Assembly: GCF_007483665.1 (NCBI RefSeq)
Contig: NZ_VIQO01000032.1
Location: forward strand, 62,001-126,000
Reading direction: 5' to 3'
DNA from: Catellatospora sichuanensis
Lineage (GTDB): Bacteria > Actinomycetota > Actinomycetes > Mycobacteriales > Micromonosporaceae
Length of the DNA stretch: 64,000 bases
The stretch's first letter is position 1; each line of letters starts with the position of its first letter. Under the pieces are notes generated by a model that ran no database searches, was not told where the DNA came from, and worked only from the letters and a program-made list of their open reading frames with translations. The position numbers and the translations under genes were made by a program. Positions 1 to 8,438 of this stretch are shown here, piece after piece.

Positions 1-1660
1 ACCGGGGGCGACGACGGGACCGCGCGGTTGTGGGACCCGGCCACCGGACAGCCCGGCAAGACCCTGACCGGCCACACCGGCCCCGTGTTGTCGGTGGTGT
101 TCAGCCCGGACGGGCGCGCCCTGGCCACCGGCAGCATCGACGGCACAGCGCAGTTGTGGGACCCGGACACCGGGCAGGCCCGCACCCCCCTGACCGGCCA
201 CACCGGCTGGGTGAACGCGGTGGCGTTCAGCCCCGACGGGCGCACCCTGGCCACGGCGAGCGACGACGGGACCGTGCGGTTGTGGGACCCGGCCACCGGG
301 AAGACCCGCACCACCCTGACCGGCCACACCGGCGGCGTGCGGTCGGTGGTGTTCAGCCCGGACGGGCGCGCCCTGGCCACCGGCAGCGACGACGCCACGG
401 TGCGGTTGTGGGACCCGGACACCGGACAGCCCGGCAAGACCCTGACCGGCCACACCGGCCATGTGTTGTCGGTGGTGTTCAGCCCGGACGGGCGCGCCCT
501 GGCCACCGGCAGCGACGACGGGACCGTGCGGTTGTGGGACCCGGCCACCGGGAAGACCCGCACCACCCTGACCGGCCACACCGGCACCATGGGGTCGGTG
601 GCGTTCAGTCCGGACGGGCACACCGTGGCCACGGCCAGCTCCGGAACGGTGCGGTTGTGGGACCCGGACACCGGGCAGGCCCGCACCACCCTGACCGGCC
701 ACACAGGCTGGGTGAACGCGGTGGCGTTCAGCCCGAACGGGCACACCCTGGCCACCGGCAGCTCCGACGACACGGTGCGGTTGTGGAACCCGGCCACCGA
801 GCGCATCACCCTGACCGGCCACACCGGCGGCGTGCGGTCGGTGGCGTTCAGCCCGGACGGGCGCACCCTGGCCACCGGCGGCGAAGACGGGACGGTGCGG
901 TTGTGGGACCCGGCCACCGGGAAGACCCGCACCACCCTGACCGGCCACACCGGCCACGTGTTGTCAGTGGCGTTCAGCCCCGACGGCCGCACCCTGGCCA
1001 CCGGCGGCAACGACGGCACGGCCCGGTTGTGGAACCCGGACAGCGGCCAGATAGGCAAGAATCTGACCGGCCACACCGGCCATGTGTTGTCGGTGGCGTT
1101 CAGCCCGGACGGGCACACCCTGGCCACGGCCGGCTCCGACGGGGCGGTGCGGTTGTGGGACCCGGCCACCAGGCAGACCCGCACCACCCTCGGCCAGAAC
1201 GACCTTGTGTCCTCGGTGGCGTTCAGCCCGGACGGGCGCACCCTGGCTACCGGCGGCAACGACGGGGCGGTGCGGTTGTGGGACCCGGCCACCGGGAAGA
1301 CCCGCACCACCCTGATCGGCCACACCGACCTTGTGTCCTCGGTGGCGTTCAGCCCGGACGGGCGCACCCTGGCCACGGCCAGCTCCGACGGGACGGTGCG
1401 GTTGTGGGACCCGGCAACCGGGAAGACCCGCACCACCCTGACCGGCCACACAGGCTGGGTGAACGCGGTGGCGTTCAGCCCGGACGGGCGCACCCTGGCC
1501 ACAGCGAGCGACGACGGCACCGTGCGGTTGTGGGACCCGGACACCGGGCAGACCCGCGGCACCCCGACCGGGCACACCCGCCCAGTCTCCTCGGTGGCGT
1601 TCAGCCCGGACGGCCGCACCCTGGCCACTGGCGGCTACGACGGCAGGGCGCGGTTGTGGA
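1..1660 (+). repeat. Tandem 126-bp coding repeats in the WD40 gene
   Basis: About 13 copies of a 126-bp unit follow one another in frame. Many blocks, such as CCTGACCGGCCACACCGG and GTTCAGCCCGGACGGGCGC, recur unchanged, including third codon positions. Copies differ mainly in the linker after LWDP (ATGKTRT, DTGQPGK or DTGQART) and after HTG (WVN, HVL, GVR). This suggests recent duplication or gene conversion, or both. Confidence 0.9.
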
Positions 1661-1794
1661 GCATCACACCGCAAGACCCAGTCGCCGCCATCAACAAAAT
1701 CTGCTCGGCCATCCACCGGGACCTCAGCCCCCTTGAAAGGGACGCGTACCTGCCGCCGGACCAACCGCTCGCGGCCGTATGCCCTCCCTCCTGA
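1..1794 (+). CDS. WD40 beta-propeller repeat protein, 5' end cut by the window edge
   Basis: The reading frame is open from base 1, so the N-terminus lies outside the window; 597 residues are visible. They hold 13 complete units of about 42 residues, each running from LWDP through LTGHTG and VAFSPDGRTLATG to the next LW, enough for about two seven-bladed propellers. The tail after the last blade (NKICSAIHRDL, then a YLP motif) is the usual C-terminal end of actinobacterial STAND-ATPase or kinase WD40 proteins, so an NTPase or kinase domain upstream is likely but unseen. WD40 propellers are protein-binding scaffolds. Successive repeats are almost identical in DNA. A TTG at 28 is only an internal leucine codon. 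Confidence 0.85.
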   Translation, partial: TGGDDGTARLWDPATGQPGKTLTGHTGPVLSVVFSPDGRALATGSIDGTAQLWDPDTGQARTPLTGHTGWVNAVAFSPDGRTLATASDDGTVRLWDPATGKTRTTLTGHTGGVRSVVFSPDGRALATGSDDATVRLWDPDTGQPGKTLTGHTGHVLSVVFSPDGRALATGSDDGTVRLWDPATGKTRTTLTGHTGTMGSVAFSPDGHTVATASSGTVRLWDPDTGQARTTLTGHTGWVNAVAFSPNGHTLATGSSDDTVRLWNPATERITLTGHTGGVRSVAFSPDGRTLATGGEDGTVRLWDPATGKTRTTLTGHTGHVLSVAFSPDGRTLATGGNDGTARLWNPDSGQIGKNLTGHTGHVLSVAFSPDGHTLATAGSDGAVRLWDPATRQTRTTLGQNDLVSSVAFSPDGRTLATGGNDGAVRLWDPATGKTRTTLIGHTDLVSSVAFSPDGRTLATASSDGTVRLWDPATGKTRTTLTGHTGWVNAVAFSPDGRTLATASDDGTVRLWDPDTGQTRGTPTGHTRPVSSVAFSPDGRTLATGGYDGRARLWSITPQDPVAAINKICSAIHRDLSPLERDAYLPPDQPLAAVCPPS

Positions 1795-2530
1795 ACAGCG
1801 TTTCGGCACCCCGGCGACCCACCCCGGACCCACCTCGGCCAGAACCAGCCGCAGATGATGTCGGGAGATCCCGGTGAATACCGGATGGCTGAAGACACGA
1901 CGAGCCCACCGACGCGGCATCCACAAAGGATCGACGATCCGTGCAGCCCACGCCACTAGCAGCTATTGCGCACAAGATCGTTAGTGGCTGCTAGAGATAA
2001 GGCATCTGCCGAGTCTCCCGAGATGGGGATTCTTCGAACGTGCGGGCAGGCGGACCCTGGAGGACTACGTCAATGTGCAGCGCTGCAGGCACGGGCAGGT
2101 CGGCTGCGGTCGTAGCCGCCGGAGGCTCTGGTGCCGGCGATCCGTGTCGTTCAAATGTCCATTTTGCCACGGACTGATTATCCAGGCTGAATGCGTGATG
2201 TACTTTGAACTGGGTGAACGTGGTACCGATGTGGTGCAATCACAGACCCCTTGACTGGGGCACTCTATACTTCTGGCGACTTCGGCAAACGTTGCCTAGT
2301 ACACCGCTGACCCTTTATATACCTGGGGGTCAAGTGGGTCCTCGAACTGTGCAAGGGAAAAACCTTCGCGAACCTGCGCGACCAAGCGAGTATCGGACTG
2401 CAATGCAACACGGCACCCGCTTGACCAGAGGTGGGCCGAGAGTGGTCCGGGATCAGGGGGCCGTGAGACGGATGGCGGTGCCAGCATGAGCGGCAGCCGT
2501 CCGCTGCCTATGGCCGTCACCGGTGGCCAC
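1795..2530. other. Gene-free gap with short pieces resembling the tRNA-Pro attachment core
   Basis: No convincing coding frame is seen. It contains GACCCCTTGACTGG (2245-2258), AGTACACCGCTGA (2298-2310) and CCTGGGGGTCAAG (2322-2334). The first two also occur just after the first attachment site (5047-5060 and 5032-5044). The third equals the start of the tRNA-Pro half found three times elsewhere. They may be a decayed attachment site. Confidence 0.4.
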
Positions 2531-2545
2531 TATATTGGCGCGATG
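2531..2545 (+). promoter_or_regulatory. Probable -10 box for a leaderless HEAT-repeat gene
   Basis: TATATT at 2531-2536 is followed after 6 bases by ATG at 2543, the spacing that places transcription start on the start codon. No Shine-Dalgarno sequence precedes this ATG. The -35 region is weak. Confidence 0.4.
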
Positions 2546-4627
2546 CTTGCAGGACTCGATGAGATCGACTGGTCGGCGTACGAGGGGGCCTACGGCCCGG
2601 CCACGGACACGCCGGACATCCTGCGGGCCATGGCGGACTCGGACCCGGAGACCGCACGCGAGGGAAGCTACGAGTTCCACTCGTCGATCTGGCATCAGGG
2701 CAGCGTCTTCCCCGTGACCGTCGTGGCCGCGCCGTTCCTGGTCGAACTCGCCACCACGCCGGGCGTTCGAGGCCGCGACCGACACCTCATTACCCTCGGC
2801 ATGCTCACCGACCCGGAGCAGAGCAACGGCGCCGACCAGCCAACTGTCCGCGACGTGATCGCCAGCCACAGCGACACGCTGGCATCGCAGCTCGCCGACG
2901 CGGATCCCGAGGTCCGCGCGGCGGCGGTCTACGCGCTCAGCCGCTGCGGGCCGCACACCCTGCCGACGCTGCGCGGCCGGTGGGCCGTCGAGTCCGACCC
3001 CGCGGTCCGGGCCGCGCTGCTGCTCGGCCTCGCACACCACGACGGACCCATGAACGTCGGCCTATGGCGCACTGTGGCTGCCACCGAAACATGCCCGGTG
3101 CCGTCGGCGGCCGCGCTTGCGTACGCGAAAGCCGGCGTCCCACTGCCTCCGGAGACCGTGTCGGCGATGGCGGATTCCTTCGCCTCGGGCGAGTGGCGCA
3201 CCCCGTGGTCCGAGGGAGCCGCACTGGACGAGACCCTGACGCGGCTCGACGCCGGATCGGCGGATGCGCTCGTCGCGGCGATGCTGACCAGCAGTGGCCC
3301 TCCCGCCGTGCGTGTCCGCCTGGCCTGGGCCATGCTGACCCGGTTCCGGGAGAGCCGGTCAGCGCCGGTGGCGCTGTTGCCTCGGCTGCGCGCGCTGCTG
3401 GCCGACCCCGACGGCGAGGTCGTCGCGGCGGCCGTGCAGGCGGCAGAGCACGCTGGCGAGGCCGCGTCGGCGGTCGCCGGCGAACTCGCCCGCATCGCCG
3501 CGAGCGGCCTGAGCGCCGCACCGCGGCCGACGGACGACCCGTTCTTCCGGCACACCACCGGCGGCCTGGCGGTGTACCCGGAACCCGCTAACAGCGCCCT
3601 TACCGTCCTGGTTCGGCTCGGTGACCCGCGCTGGCGGGACCCGGCGCTGGCCGCCTGGGCGGCGGGCTACTGGCTGTCCGCCGACCCGCTGCTCGACCAG
3701 TACATGCCGGAGTTCGATCCGATCGCCCTGGACGGGGTGCGCCGCCGGATCAACGCGTTGCTCGCCGCTGAGGTTCCCGGCAACCCGATCACCGAGGCGG
3801 TGCTGGCGCTCGTGGGCTGGGGCCCGGCCGCCGCGCCGGCGGTGCCCGAAGTCCTCGCCGCGCTGCCGGCCGCAACGGCCGCCGCCCCGCTGGCTCTGGC
3901 CGCGATCGGCATCGCCACCGACGAGGTCGTCGCCGCCCTGCGCCGAGCCGGCGACACCCGAGCCGGGCACGCCCTCTGGCGGCTCACCGGCGACCCCGAG
4001 CCGTTGGTGGCGGCTGCTGCCGAGATGCTGGACCGGCGTCCGCTGCACTACATGTATTTCGAACTGGGCTACGTCGCCGACGCGGGTCCGGCAGCCGCAA
4101 GCCTGCTGCCGCGGCTGCGACCGGCGCTGACCGGGGTGGCCGGGCAGACCGGCCCCGAACGCCAGGCACAACTCGCCGCCGCCCTGGTGGTGTGGCGGGC
4201 CACCGGTGACGCGGCCGCGGTGCTGCCGACCGTTGAGGCGGTGCTGCGGGCTGCGGACGACCCTGCCTGGGAGGCCGCGAGCCTGGTCGCCGAGATGGCG
4301 CCCGCCGGTGCGGAACTGCTGCCGCTGCTACGAGAGAGGTTGGAAAACCAGTCTGCACCGGTCGACGCGGCCCGTGCGCTGTGGAGGCACGGCGTGGACC
4401 CAGCCGAGCTGCTCGATCCGCTGCTGACCGCTGCCGCGGCCCCCCACGGCGACACGCGCGCGGTAGCGCTGCTGGTGGAGATGGGCGCGACGGCGGCCGC
4501 GCCCAGGCTCACCGAGTTGGCCGAACAGGACGAGCGGGTGGCACGTCACGGATTCTGGGCAGACACCGTATGGCAGGACGAGAAGCTGCGTCGTGAACTC
4601 CGAGCCGCAGTCGCCGCCCTCAGTTGA
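2543..4627 (+). CDS. Large HEAT-repeat protein of unknown role
   Basis: This 694-residue protein begins MLAGLDEIDWSAYEGAYG and consists of alpha-helical HEAT-like repeats rich in Ala, Leu, Arg and Asp (for example DPEVRAAAVYALSRCG, then DPAVRAALLLGLA). The N-terminal block with DIPWxxYxxAYG-like and DTPDILRAM features recurs in uncharacterised actinobacterial HEAT proteins. There is no signal peptide, membrane segment or catalytic motif; the likely role is protein binding. The frame is open from GTG 2486, but ATG 2543 is preferred because the family usually starts there and a -10 box sits at leaderless distance. It lies between the WD40 gene and the first tRNA-Pro attachment site. A fragment of another HEAT protein lies at 40,980-41,334. 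Confidence 0.7.
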   Translation: MLAGLDEIDWSAYEGAYGPATDTPDILRAMADSDPETAREGSYEFHSSIWHQGSVFPVTVVAAPFLVELATTPGVRGRDRHLITLGMLTDPEQSNGADQPTVRDVIASHSDTLASQLADADPEVRAAAVYALSRCGPHTLPTLRGRWAVESDPAVRAALLLGLAHHDGPMNVGLWRTVAATETCPVPSAAALAYAKAGVPLPPETVSAMADSFASGEWRTPWSEGAALDETLTRLDAGSADALVAAMLTSSGPPAVRVRLAWAMLTRFRESRSAPVALLPRLRALLADPDGEVVAAAVQAAEHAGEAASAVAGELARIAASGLSAAPRPTDDPFFRHTTGGLAVYPEPANSALTVLVRLGDPRWRDPALAAWAAGYWLSADPLLDQYMPEFDPIALDGVRRRINALLAAEVPGNPITEAVLALVGWGPAAAPAVPEVLAALPAATAAAPLALAAIGIATDEVVAALRRAGDTRAGHALWRLTGDPEPLVAAAAEMLDRRPLHYMYFELGYVADAGPAAASLLPRLRPALTGVAGQTGPERQAQLAAALVVWRATGDAAAVLPTVEAVLRAADDPAWEAASLVAEMAPAGAELLPLLRERLENQSAPVDAARALWRHGVDPAELLDPLLTAAAAPHGDTRAVALLVEMGATAAAPRLTELAEQDERVARHGFWADTVWQDEKLRRELRAAVAALS

Positions 4628-4803
4628 CCGGCACCGAGGACAGTTTGGCACGGTTCCTCATCGCCTTGACTTACATGGCGAGGCGGACCGTCGGCCGACT
4701 GAGCAGCACTACTCCTGCGTAATCCACTAACAACCTCTGGGAACTGGTGCCCGCAGCGCTGTTCAGCCGCGAGTCGTGCAGTCATGCCCAAGGGTCGAAC
4801 GCC
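4628..4803. other. Gap before attachment site 1
   Basis: No gene is seen between the HEAT-repeat stop and the attachment arm. Minus-strand reading frames here are by-products of the tRNA fragment. Confidence 0.5.
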
Positions 4804-4960
4804 GGGGACCAGGCGGGGACCACACGTCACGCTTCTCACTCTCCGACCGGCCTCGCAGCGGAGTCTGTTCACGGCCCGTATCGGGCGTGACGTGCATAGA
4901 CGTGTGGTCACCCGTCCTGGGGGTCAAGGGGTCGTCGGTTCGAATCCGGCCAGCCCGACA
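4804..4960 (+). other. Attachment site 1: conserved arm plus 3' half of tRNA-Pro(GGG)
   Basis: Bases 4917-4958 are the 3' part of a tRNA-Pro gene: anticodon loop CTGGGGG, 3' anticodon strand TCAAG, T arm GTCGG-TTCGAAT-CCGGC, acceptor strand CAGCCCG and discriminator A. The 5' half is absent, so this is not a working tRNA. The sequence is identical at 33,211 and 35,629. An arm beginning GGGGACCAGGCGGGGACC lies 113 bp upstream (4804-4828), and TGACGTGC lies 29 bp upstream (4888-4895). Loss of the 5' half at the anticodon loop is what a tyrosine integrase crossing over there leaves at the far end of its element. Confidence 0.8.
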
Positions 4961-5031
4961 GCGAGAGGGTTTCCGCTGGTCACGGACCGCGGATGCCCTC
5001 TTTTTTGGTCCAGGGACGTCGGTCAAAGTCA

Positions 5032-5060
5032 AGTACACCGCTGATGGACCCCTTGACTGG
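5032..5060. repeat. Short sequences shared with 2245-2310
   Basis: AGTACACCGCTGA (5032-5044) and GACCCCTTGACTGG (5047-5060) repeat sequences at 2298-2310 and 2245-2258, in changed order. GACCCCTTGAC is also the reverse complement of part of the tRNA anticodon arm. Confidence 0.4.
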
Positions 5061-5157
5061 ACGGGTTGTTGAGTGACAAGCCTCAATGCGGGAAGTCTTG
5101 GTCGGGTCGGCGATTTCCATGCTCCAGGTCGAGCTGCGGTGATCCGCTGTTGCTAGA

Positions 5158-5535
5158 TCATCCCGCTGTCGGACTTGTTGGGCTGGGTGCTTCCGTGGAA
5201 GCGCGGGAGTCGCGCGGCCTGGGGATCGGGAGTCTTTCCAGGGTGCTGGCGATGCGGTCGGCGAGGGCGGCTGGCGGCGTGTGGTCGGTGTGGAGTTGTA
5301 GCAGTGGCCAGTCCATGGCGGCCAGCGTGGCGGCGGCTGCCTGGTAGGCGCGGAATTCGCGGCTGGCGTTGCCCGGTTCGGCTTGCCGGTGACTGTGCGG
5401 CCCACGGGTGGTTAATTGGGTTTCCAGCGCGTCCGGGTTGCTGGAGAGGATCACCGTGAGGTCGGGCTGGGGCAGGCCCGCGTGGAGATCCCACATGACC
5501 TGTTCTGGGACGCCGCGCAGCATGTCCAGGACGGG
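5158..5535 (-). pseudogene. C-terminal fragment of a thymidylate-kinase-like P-loop protein
   Basis: About 120 residues remain. They include WDLHAGLPQPDLTVIL, a nucleotide-kinase-like segment, then a TRGPHSHRQ region and a C-terminal helix (LADRIASTLERL). The P-loop half is missing. Upstream the sequence switches near 5535 to an unrelated frame that begins MTNPKAVVTAWVML and resembles a signal peptide or membrane segment. The fragment lies just inside the 28-kb segment after attachment site 1. The kinase assignment rests on pattern only. Confidence 0.5.
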
Positions 5536-5617
5536 TGAAGATCACGCCGCCAGTGCCGACAGCCGCGGCTGCGGCCAGCATCACCCACGCGGTGACGACT
5601 GCCTTGGGGTTCGTCAT

Positions 5618-6014
5618 GGGGCCACATTGCCCGATCGGGCCTCGTCACGCATCCGCCGTCCGCACCGCAATCAGATCTCCGGATGACGGGCCAGTTGCAG
5701 ACGCCGTGGGCACACGCTTGACGACGGCGTACACGATCCTGCCCTTGCCTCAAGATTCGTCCGTCGCCGACACGGGCATCACGCTTCCCGGGTCTCGGTC
5801 AGGCCAAAGTAGACTGATCGACTTGCTTCACCTATACCTTGCCCTGTAACAAGCTCAGCGTCTCTCGATCTTGCCACCTTCTTCGTCTACCGGCTTCCGT
5901 CAAGACGGTGACGTTTGCTGCGGCGCCAGCCGTGTGGGGCCGACCAGCGGAGCACTTCGGCGTCGTCTGCGGAGCCTGTGGTGCAGAGGGCCGCGCGACG
6001 GTTCGCGAGCGTCG
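5618..6014. other. Gene-free gap
   Basis: I see no supported coding frame, hairpin terminator or repeat in these 400 bases. Confidence 0.4.
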
Positions 6015-6689
6015 CTATGCGGAGGCTCTCAGGGGCTCGAGGGCGGCTAGGATGAGGTCGAGGCCGAAGATGAACTCCTCCGCCGGGTCGTAGCCGGCAG
6101 CGACGAGCGCCGCGGCGGACTCGTTGAGGTAGGGGAACTCGTCAGGTGAAAGCTGGGGCAGAAAGACGTCCTCGGTCATGTTCGTGAACTCATCGGCGGT
6201 GTCGAACGGCAGGCTGGCTTCCTGCAGGGCGAAACCGTAGACGTAGCTGTCGAGCAGCCAGTTGGCGTGCGTCGCCATCAAGACCGTGAAGCCAGCCCTC
6301 CGCAGGCAGGCGGTGACCGCTTCGCGGTGGCGGAGGTTCGCGGGCCCCGGCGATGTCCGCGACTCCATCAGGCCGATCGCCCACGGGTGGCTTGCGAGAA
6401 CCTGTCGGGCGGATACCGCCCGCCGTCGCATCGCTGACTGCCAGCCGGTCTCTTCGGGCGGGAGCTCGATCTCCTCGAAAACGATGTCGATCATGGCGTC
6501 CAGCAACTCCTCCTTGTTCGCCACGTAGTGGTAGAGCGACATCGCGCCCGCGCCGAGCTCGCCGGCCAGCCGGCGCATGCTCAGCCCGTCGACCCCCTCG
6601 CGGTCGGCGAGCCGGATCGCCTCGACGACCACCCGTTGCTTGCTCAGCCCTGCGTCTGACGCGGCTTGGCGTTGTTCCCTCGCAGACAC
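6015..6689 (-). CDS. TetR-family transcriptional repressor
   Basis: This 224-residue protein has an N-terminal helix-turn-helix (LADREGVDGLSMRRLAGELG, then AMSLYHYVANKEELLDAM) and a C-terminal ligand domain of the TetR-C1 type with a hydrophobic helix bundle. The frame extends upstream to 6920, but GTG 6689 is preferred: GAGGAG precedes it by a few bases and the HTH then starts at the usual distance. Three palindromes just upstream (6740-6786) are probable operators, so it should repress itself. No efflux or enzyme target is adjacent; the next intact gene is a transposon protein. Confidence 0.85.
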   Translation of the reverse strand: MSAREQRQAASDAGLSKQRVVVEAIRLADREGVDGLSMRRLAGELGAGAMSLYHYVANKEELLDAMIDIVFEEIELPPEETGWQSAMRRRAVSARQVLASHPWAIGLMESRTSPGPANLRHREAVTACLRRAGFTVLMATHANWLLDSYVYGFALQEASLPFDTADEFTNMTEDVFLPQLSPDEFPYLNESAAALVAAGYDPAEEFIFGLDLILAALEPLRASA

Positions 6690-6739
6690 GGGTCTCCTCG
6701 CTAGCTCGAATGGCTTGACAATCGTCCAGCCTACGGTCA

Positions 6740-6786
6740 TCGTACAGTGTACGAGCGTCGTACAGTGTACGACGTACGGTGTACGA
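6740..6786. promoter_or_regulatory. Triple palindromic operator of the TetR regulator
   Basis: TCGTACAGTGTACGA, a perfect 7+1+7 palindrome, occurs at 6740-6754 and 6758-6772. A variant, ACGTACGGTGTACGA, sits at 6772-6786. Position, symmetry and repetition fit cooperative binding by TetR dimers. Confidence 0.7.
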
Positions 6787-7066
6787 GTCGGCGAGAGTCG
6801 TAGCCCGGATGTGAGGAGGCTCCTGCGGGAATCGAACAGCCATCGAATGCCTGAGCACACCTGGTGCCCGGGGCGGGCCCGGCCGGGGCGACGACGACGG
6901 TACGGGCTGCCGTCCAGCACCGCTACGGCGCGCCCTCAGTGCTCGAGTCGTCCGAGTCGGGCTACCGCTGCCCGGTCGAGGCGATGTGCTCGTCCAGGTG
7001 GGCGCGGCCTCGGTACATCCCTGCCGCCACTCCGGCGGAGGAACCGCTCCTCTCGAAAGAAGAACC
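6787..7066. other. Gap between TetR operators and the TnpB element
   Basis: No supported gene is seen. Any former TetR target gene may have been lost here. Confidence 0.4.
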
Positions 7067-7077
7067 GTTGACAAGCT

Positions 7078-7097
7078 CCCCGCCCTAAAGGACGGGG
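7078..7097 (-). ncRNA. Right-end hairpin, probable 3' part of the TnpB guide RNA
   Basis: TnpB proteins use an RNA made from the 3' end of their gene and the right end of the element. Here an imperfect 8-bp stem with a TAAA loop overlaps the tnpB stop codon, where that scaffold is expected. The 5' border of the RNA cannot be seen. Confidence 0.35.
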
Positions 7098-8290
7098 ATT
7101 CCCTTGGTCGCCCTCGGGTTTTCCTGTTTCGCCGACGACTGCCCCGTCCGAGAGGATTCTCGTTGAGGTCTTACACCGTCTCCGCAGGCTGTCACCGCCA
7201 GTCCGGCGGCCAGGATGTTACGTGCGGCGTTGACGTCGCGGTCGTGGACGGCGCCGCACCGGCACGTCCACTCCCGCACGTCCAACGCCACCTTGTCGCC
7301 CAGCGCGCCGCATGCCGAGCAGAGCCGGGTCGAGGGGAACCAGCGGTCCACGACGACCAGGTCCCGGCCGTGCCAGGCGGCTTTGTACTCCAGCATGGTG
7401 CGCAGCTGCCGCCAGGCCGCGTCGCTGATCGCCCGGGCCAGGCGGCGGTTCTTGACCATGTTGGCCACGGCCAGGTCCTCGATCACGATCGCTTGGTTCT
7501 CGCGAACGAGCCGAGTGGTCAGTTTGTGCAGGTGGTCGCGCCTGCGGTCGGCGATCCGGGCGTGGATGCGGGCGAGGTTGACCCGGGCCTTGGCCCGGTT
7601 GGCCGAGCCTTTCTGCTTGCGGGCCAGGTTGCGTTGCGCGCGGGCCAGCCGCTGCCGGTCGGTGCGCTCGTGCCGAGGGTTGGTGATCTTCTCGCCGGTG
7701 GACAAGGTGAGCAGGCTGTCGATCCCCGCGTCGATCCCGACCCGGCCGGCGGCCGGGGTCTGGGCGATGACGTCGTCACAGAGCAGGGACACGAACCAGC
7801 GCCCGGCCGCGTCGCACGACACGGTCACCGTCGACGGCGACGCATCGTCAGGCAGCGGCCGCGACCACACGACGTCGAGGGGCTCGGTCATCTTGGCCAG
7901 GGTCAGGGCGCCGTCGCGCCACCGGAACGCGCTGGTGGTGTACTCGGCCGACCGACGCGAACGCTTCTTGCTCTTGAACGTCGGGTACTTGGCGCGTTTG
8001 GCCCAGAAGTTGGTGTACGCGGTCTGCAGGTGCCGCAGCGCCTGCTGCAACGGCACCGCCGAGACCTCGTTCAAGAACGCCAGGTCGTCGGTCTTCTTCC
8101 ACGCGGTGAGCAGGGCCGAGGTGGCGTTGTAGTTGATCCGCTCCCGGCGCTGTGTCCATGCCTCGGTCCGGGCCTGCAGGGCCATGTTGTAGACCAGCCG
8201 GACACACCCGAACGTCCGCGACAACTGCGCGGCCTGCGCGCCGGTCGGGTAGAAGCGGTACTTGAACGCCCGCTTCACGGTCCTGGACAC
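7085..8290 (-). CDS. tnpB: TnpB, RNA-guided RuvC-like nuclease of an IS200/IS605-type element
   Basis: This 401-residue protein looks full length. The N-terminal domain starts FKYRFYPTGAQAAQLSRTFGC. RuvC acidic residues lie in VGIDAGID, IVIEDLAV and the final DRDVNAARN. A zinc ribbon of two Cys pairs (CSACG and CRCG) lies between the last two. Such proteins cut DNA next to a short target-adjacent motif, guided by an RNA from the element's right end. All key residues are present, so it may be active. No tnpA is present. Confidence 0.9.
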   Translation of the reverse strand: MSRTVKRAFKYRFYPTGAQAAQLSRTFGCVRLVYNMALQARTEAWTQRRERINYNATSALLTAWKKTDDLAFLNEVSAVPLQQALRHLQTAYTNFWAKRAKYPTFKSKKRSRRSAEYTTSAFRWRDGALTLAKMTEPLDVVWSRPLPDDASPSTVTVSCDAAGRWFVSLLCDDVIAQTPAAGRVGIDAGIDSLLTLSTGEKITNPRHERTDRQRLARAQRNLARKQKGSANRAKARVNLARIHARIADRRRDHLHKLTTRLVRENQAIVIEDLAVANMVKNRRLARAISDAAWRQLRTMLEYKAAWHGRDLVVVDRWFPSTRLCSACGALGDKVALDVREWTCRCGAVHDRDVNAARNILAAGLAVTACGDGVRPQRESSRTGQSSAKQENPRATKGIPVL

Positions 8291-8438
8291 GGCAGCAATC
8301 CTAAACGGACACTGCAGAGCCTTGGCGCGTGGGTGGACGCCGGTCCGCCTTGACGGCGGATCGGCTGTGCCTGTCCTGCTCCGCAGTGTTCCGTTTCCTC
8401 TCCGGCCTGAAGGCCGGAGTATCCACGGAAGGACTCAG

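Larger units (their letters stand above)
7067..8430 (-). mobile_element. IS200/IS605-type element carrying only tnpB
   Basis: The tnpB gene is flanked by hairpins. At the right end, 7078-7097, CCCCGCCC-TAAA-GGACGGGG overlaps the tnpB stop and is followed outward by GAGCTTGTCAA on the tnpB strand, a common end in actinobacterial IS200/IS605-type elements. At the left end, 8400-8419, CTCCGGCC-TGAA-GGCCGGAG is a perfect 8-bp stem. There is no TnpA transposase, so it would need help from elsewhere to move. The exact outer borders are estimates. Confidence 0.6.

Noticed and set aside
1-1660. CRISPR array
   Set aside because: The regular repeats are in-frame WD40 coding units of 126 bp without spacers.
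4917-4958. Intact tRNA-Pro gene
   Set aside because: Only the 3' half is present at all three sites; the acceptor 5' strand, D arm and 5' anticodon strand are missing.
4763-5086. Minus-strand frames with the text GRIRTDDPLTPRTG, and a similar frame ending AGFEPTTP at 35,636
   Set aside because: These are antisense readings of the tRNA-Pro half, a well-known false protein signature.
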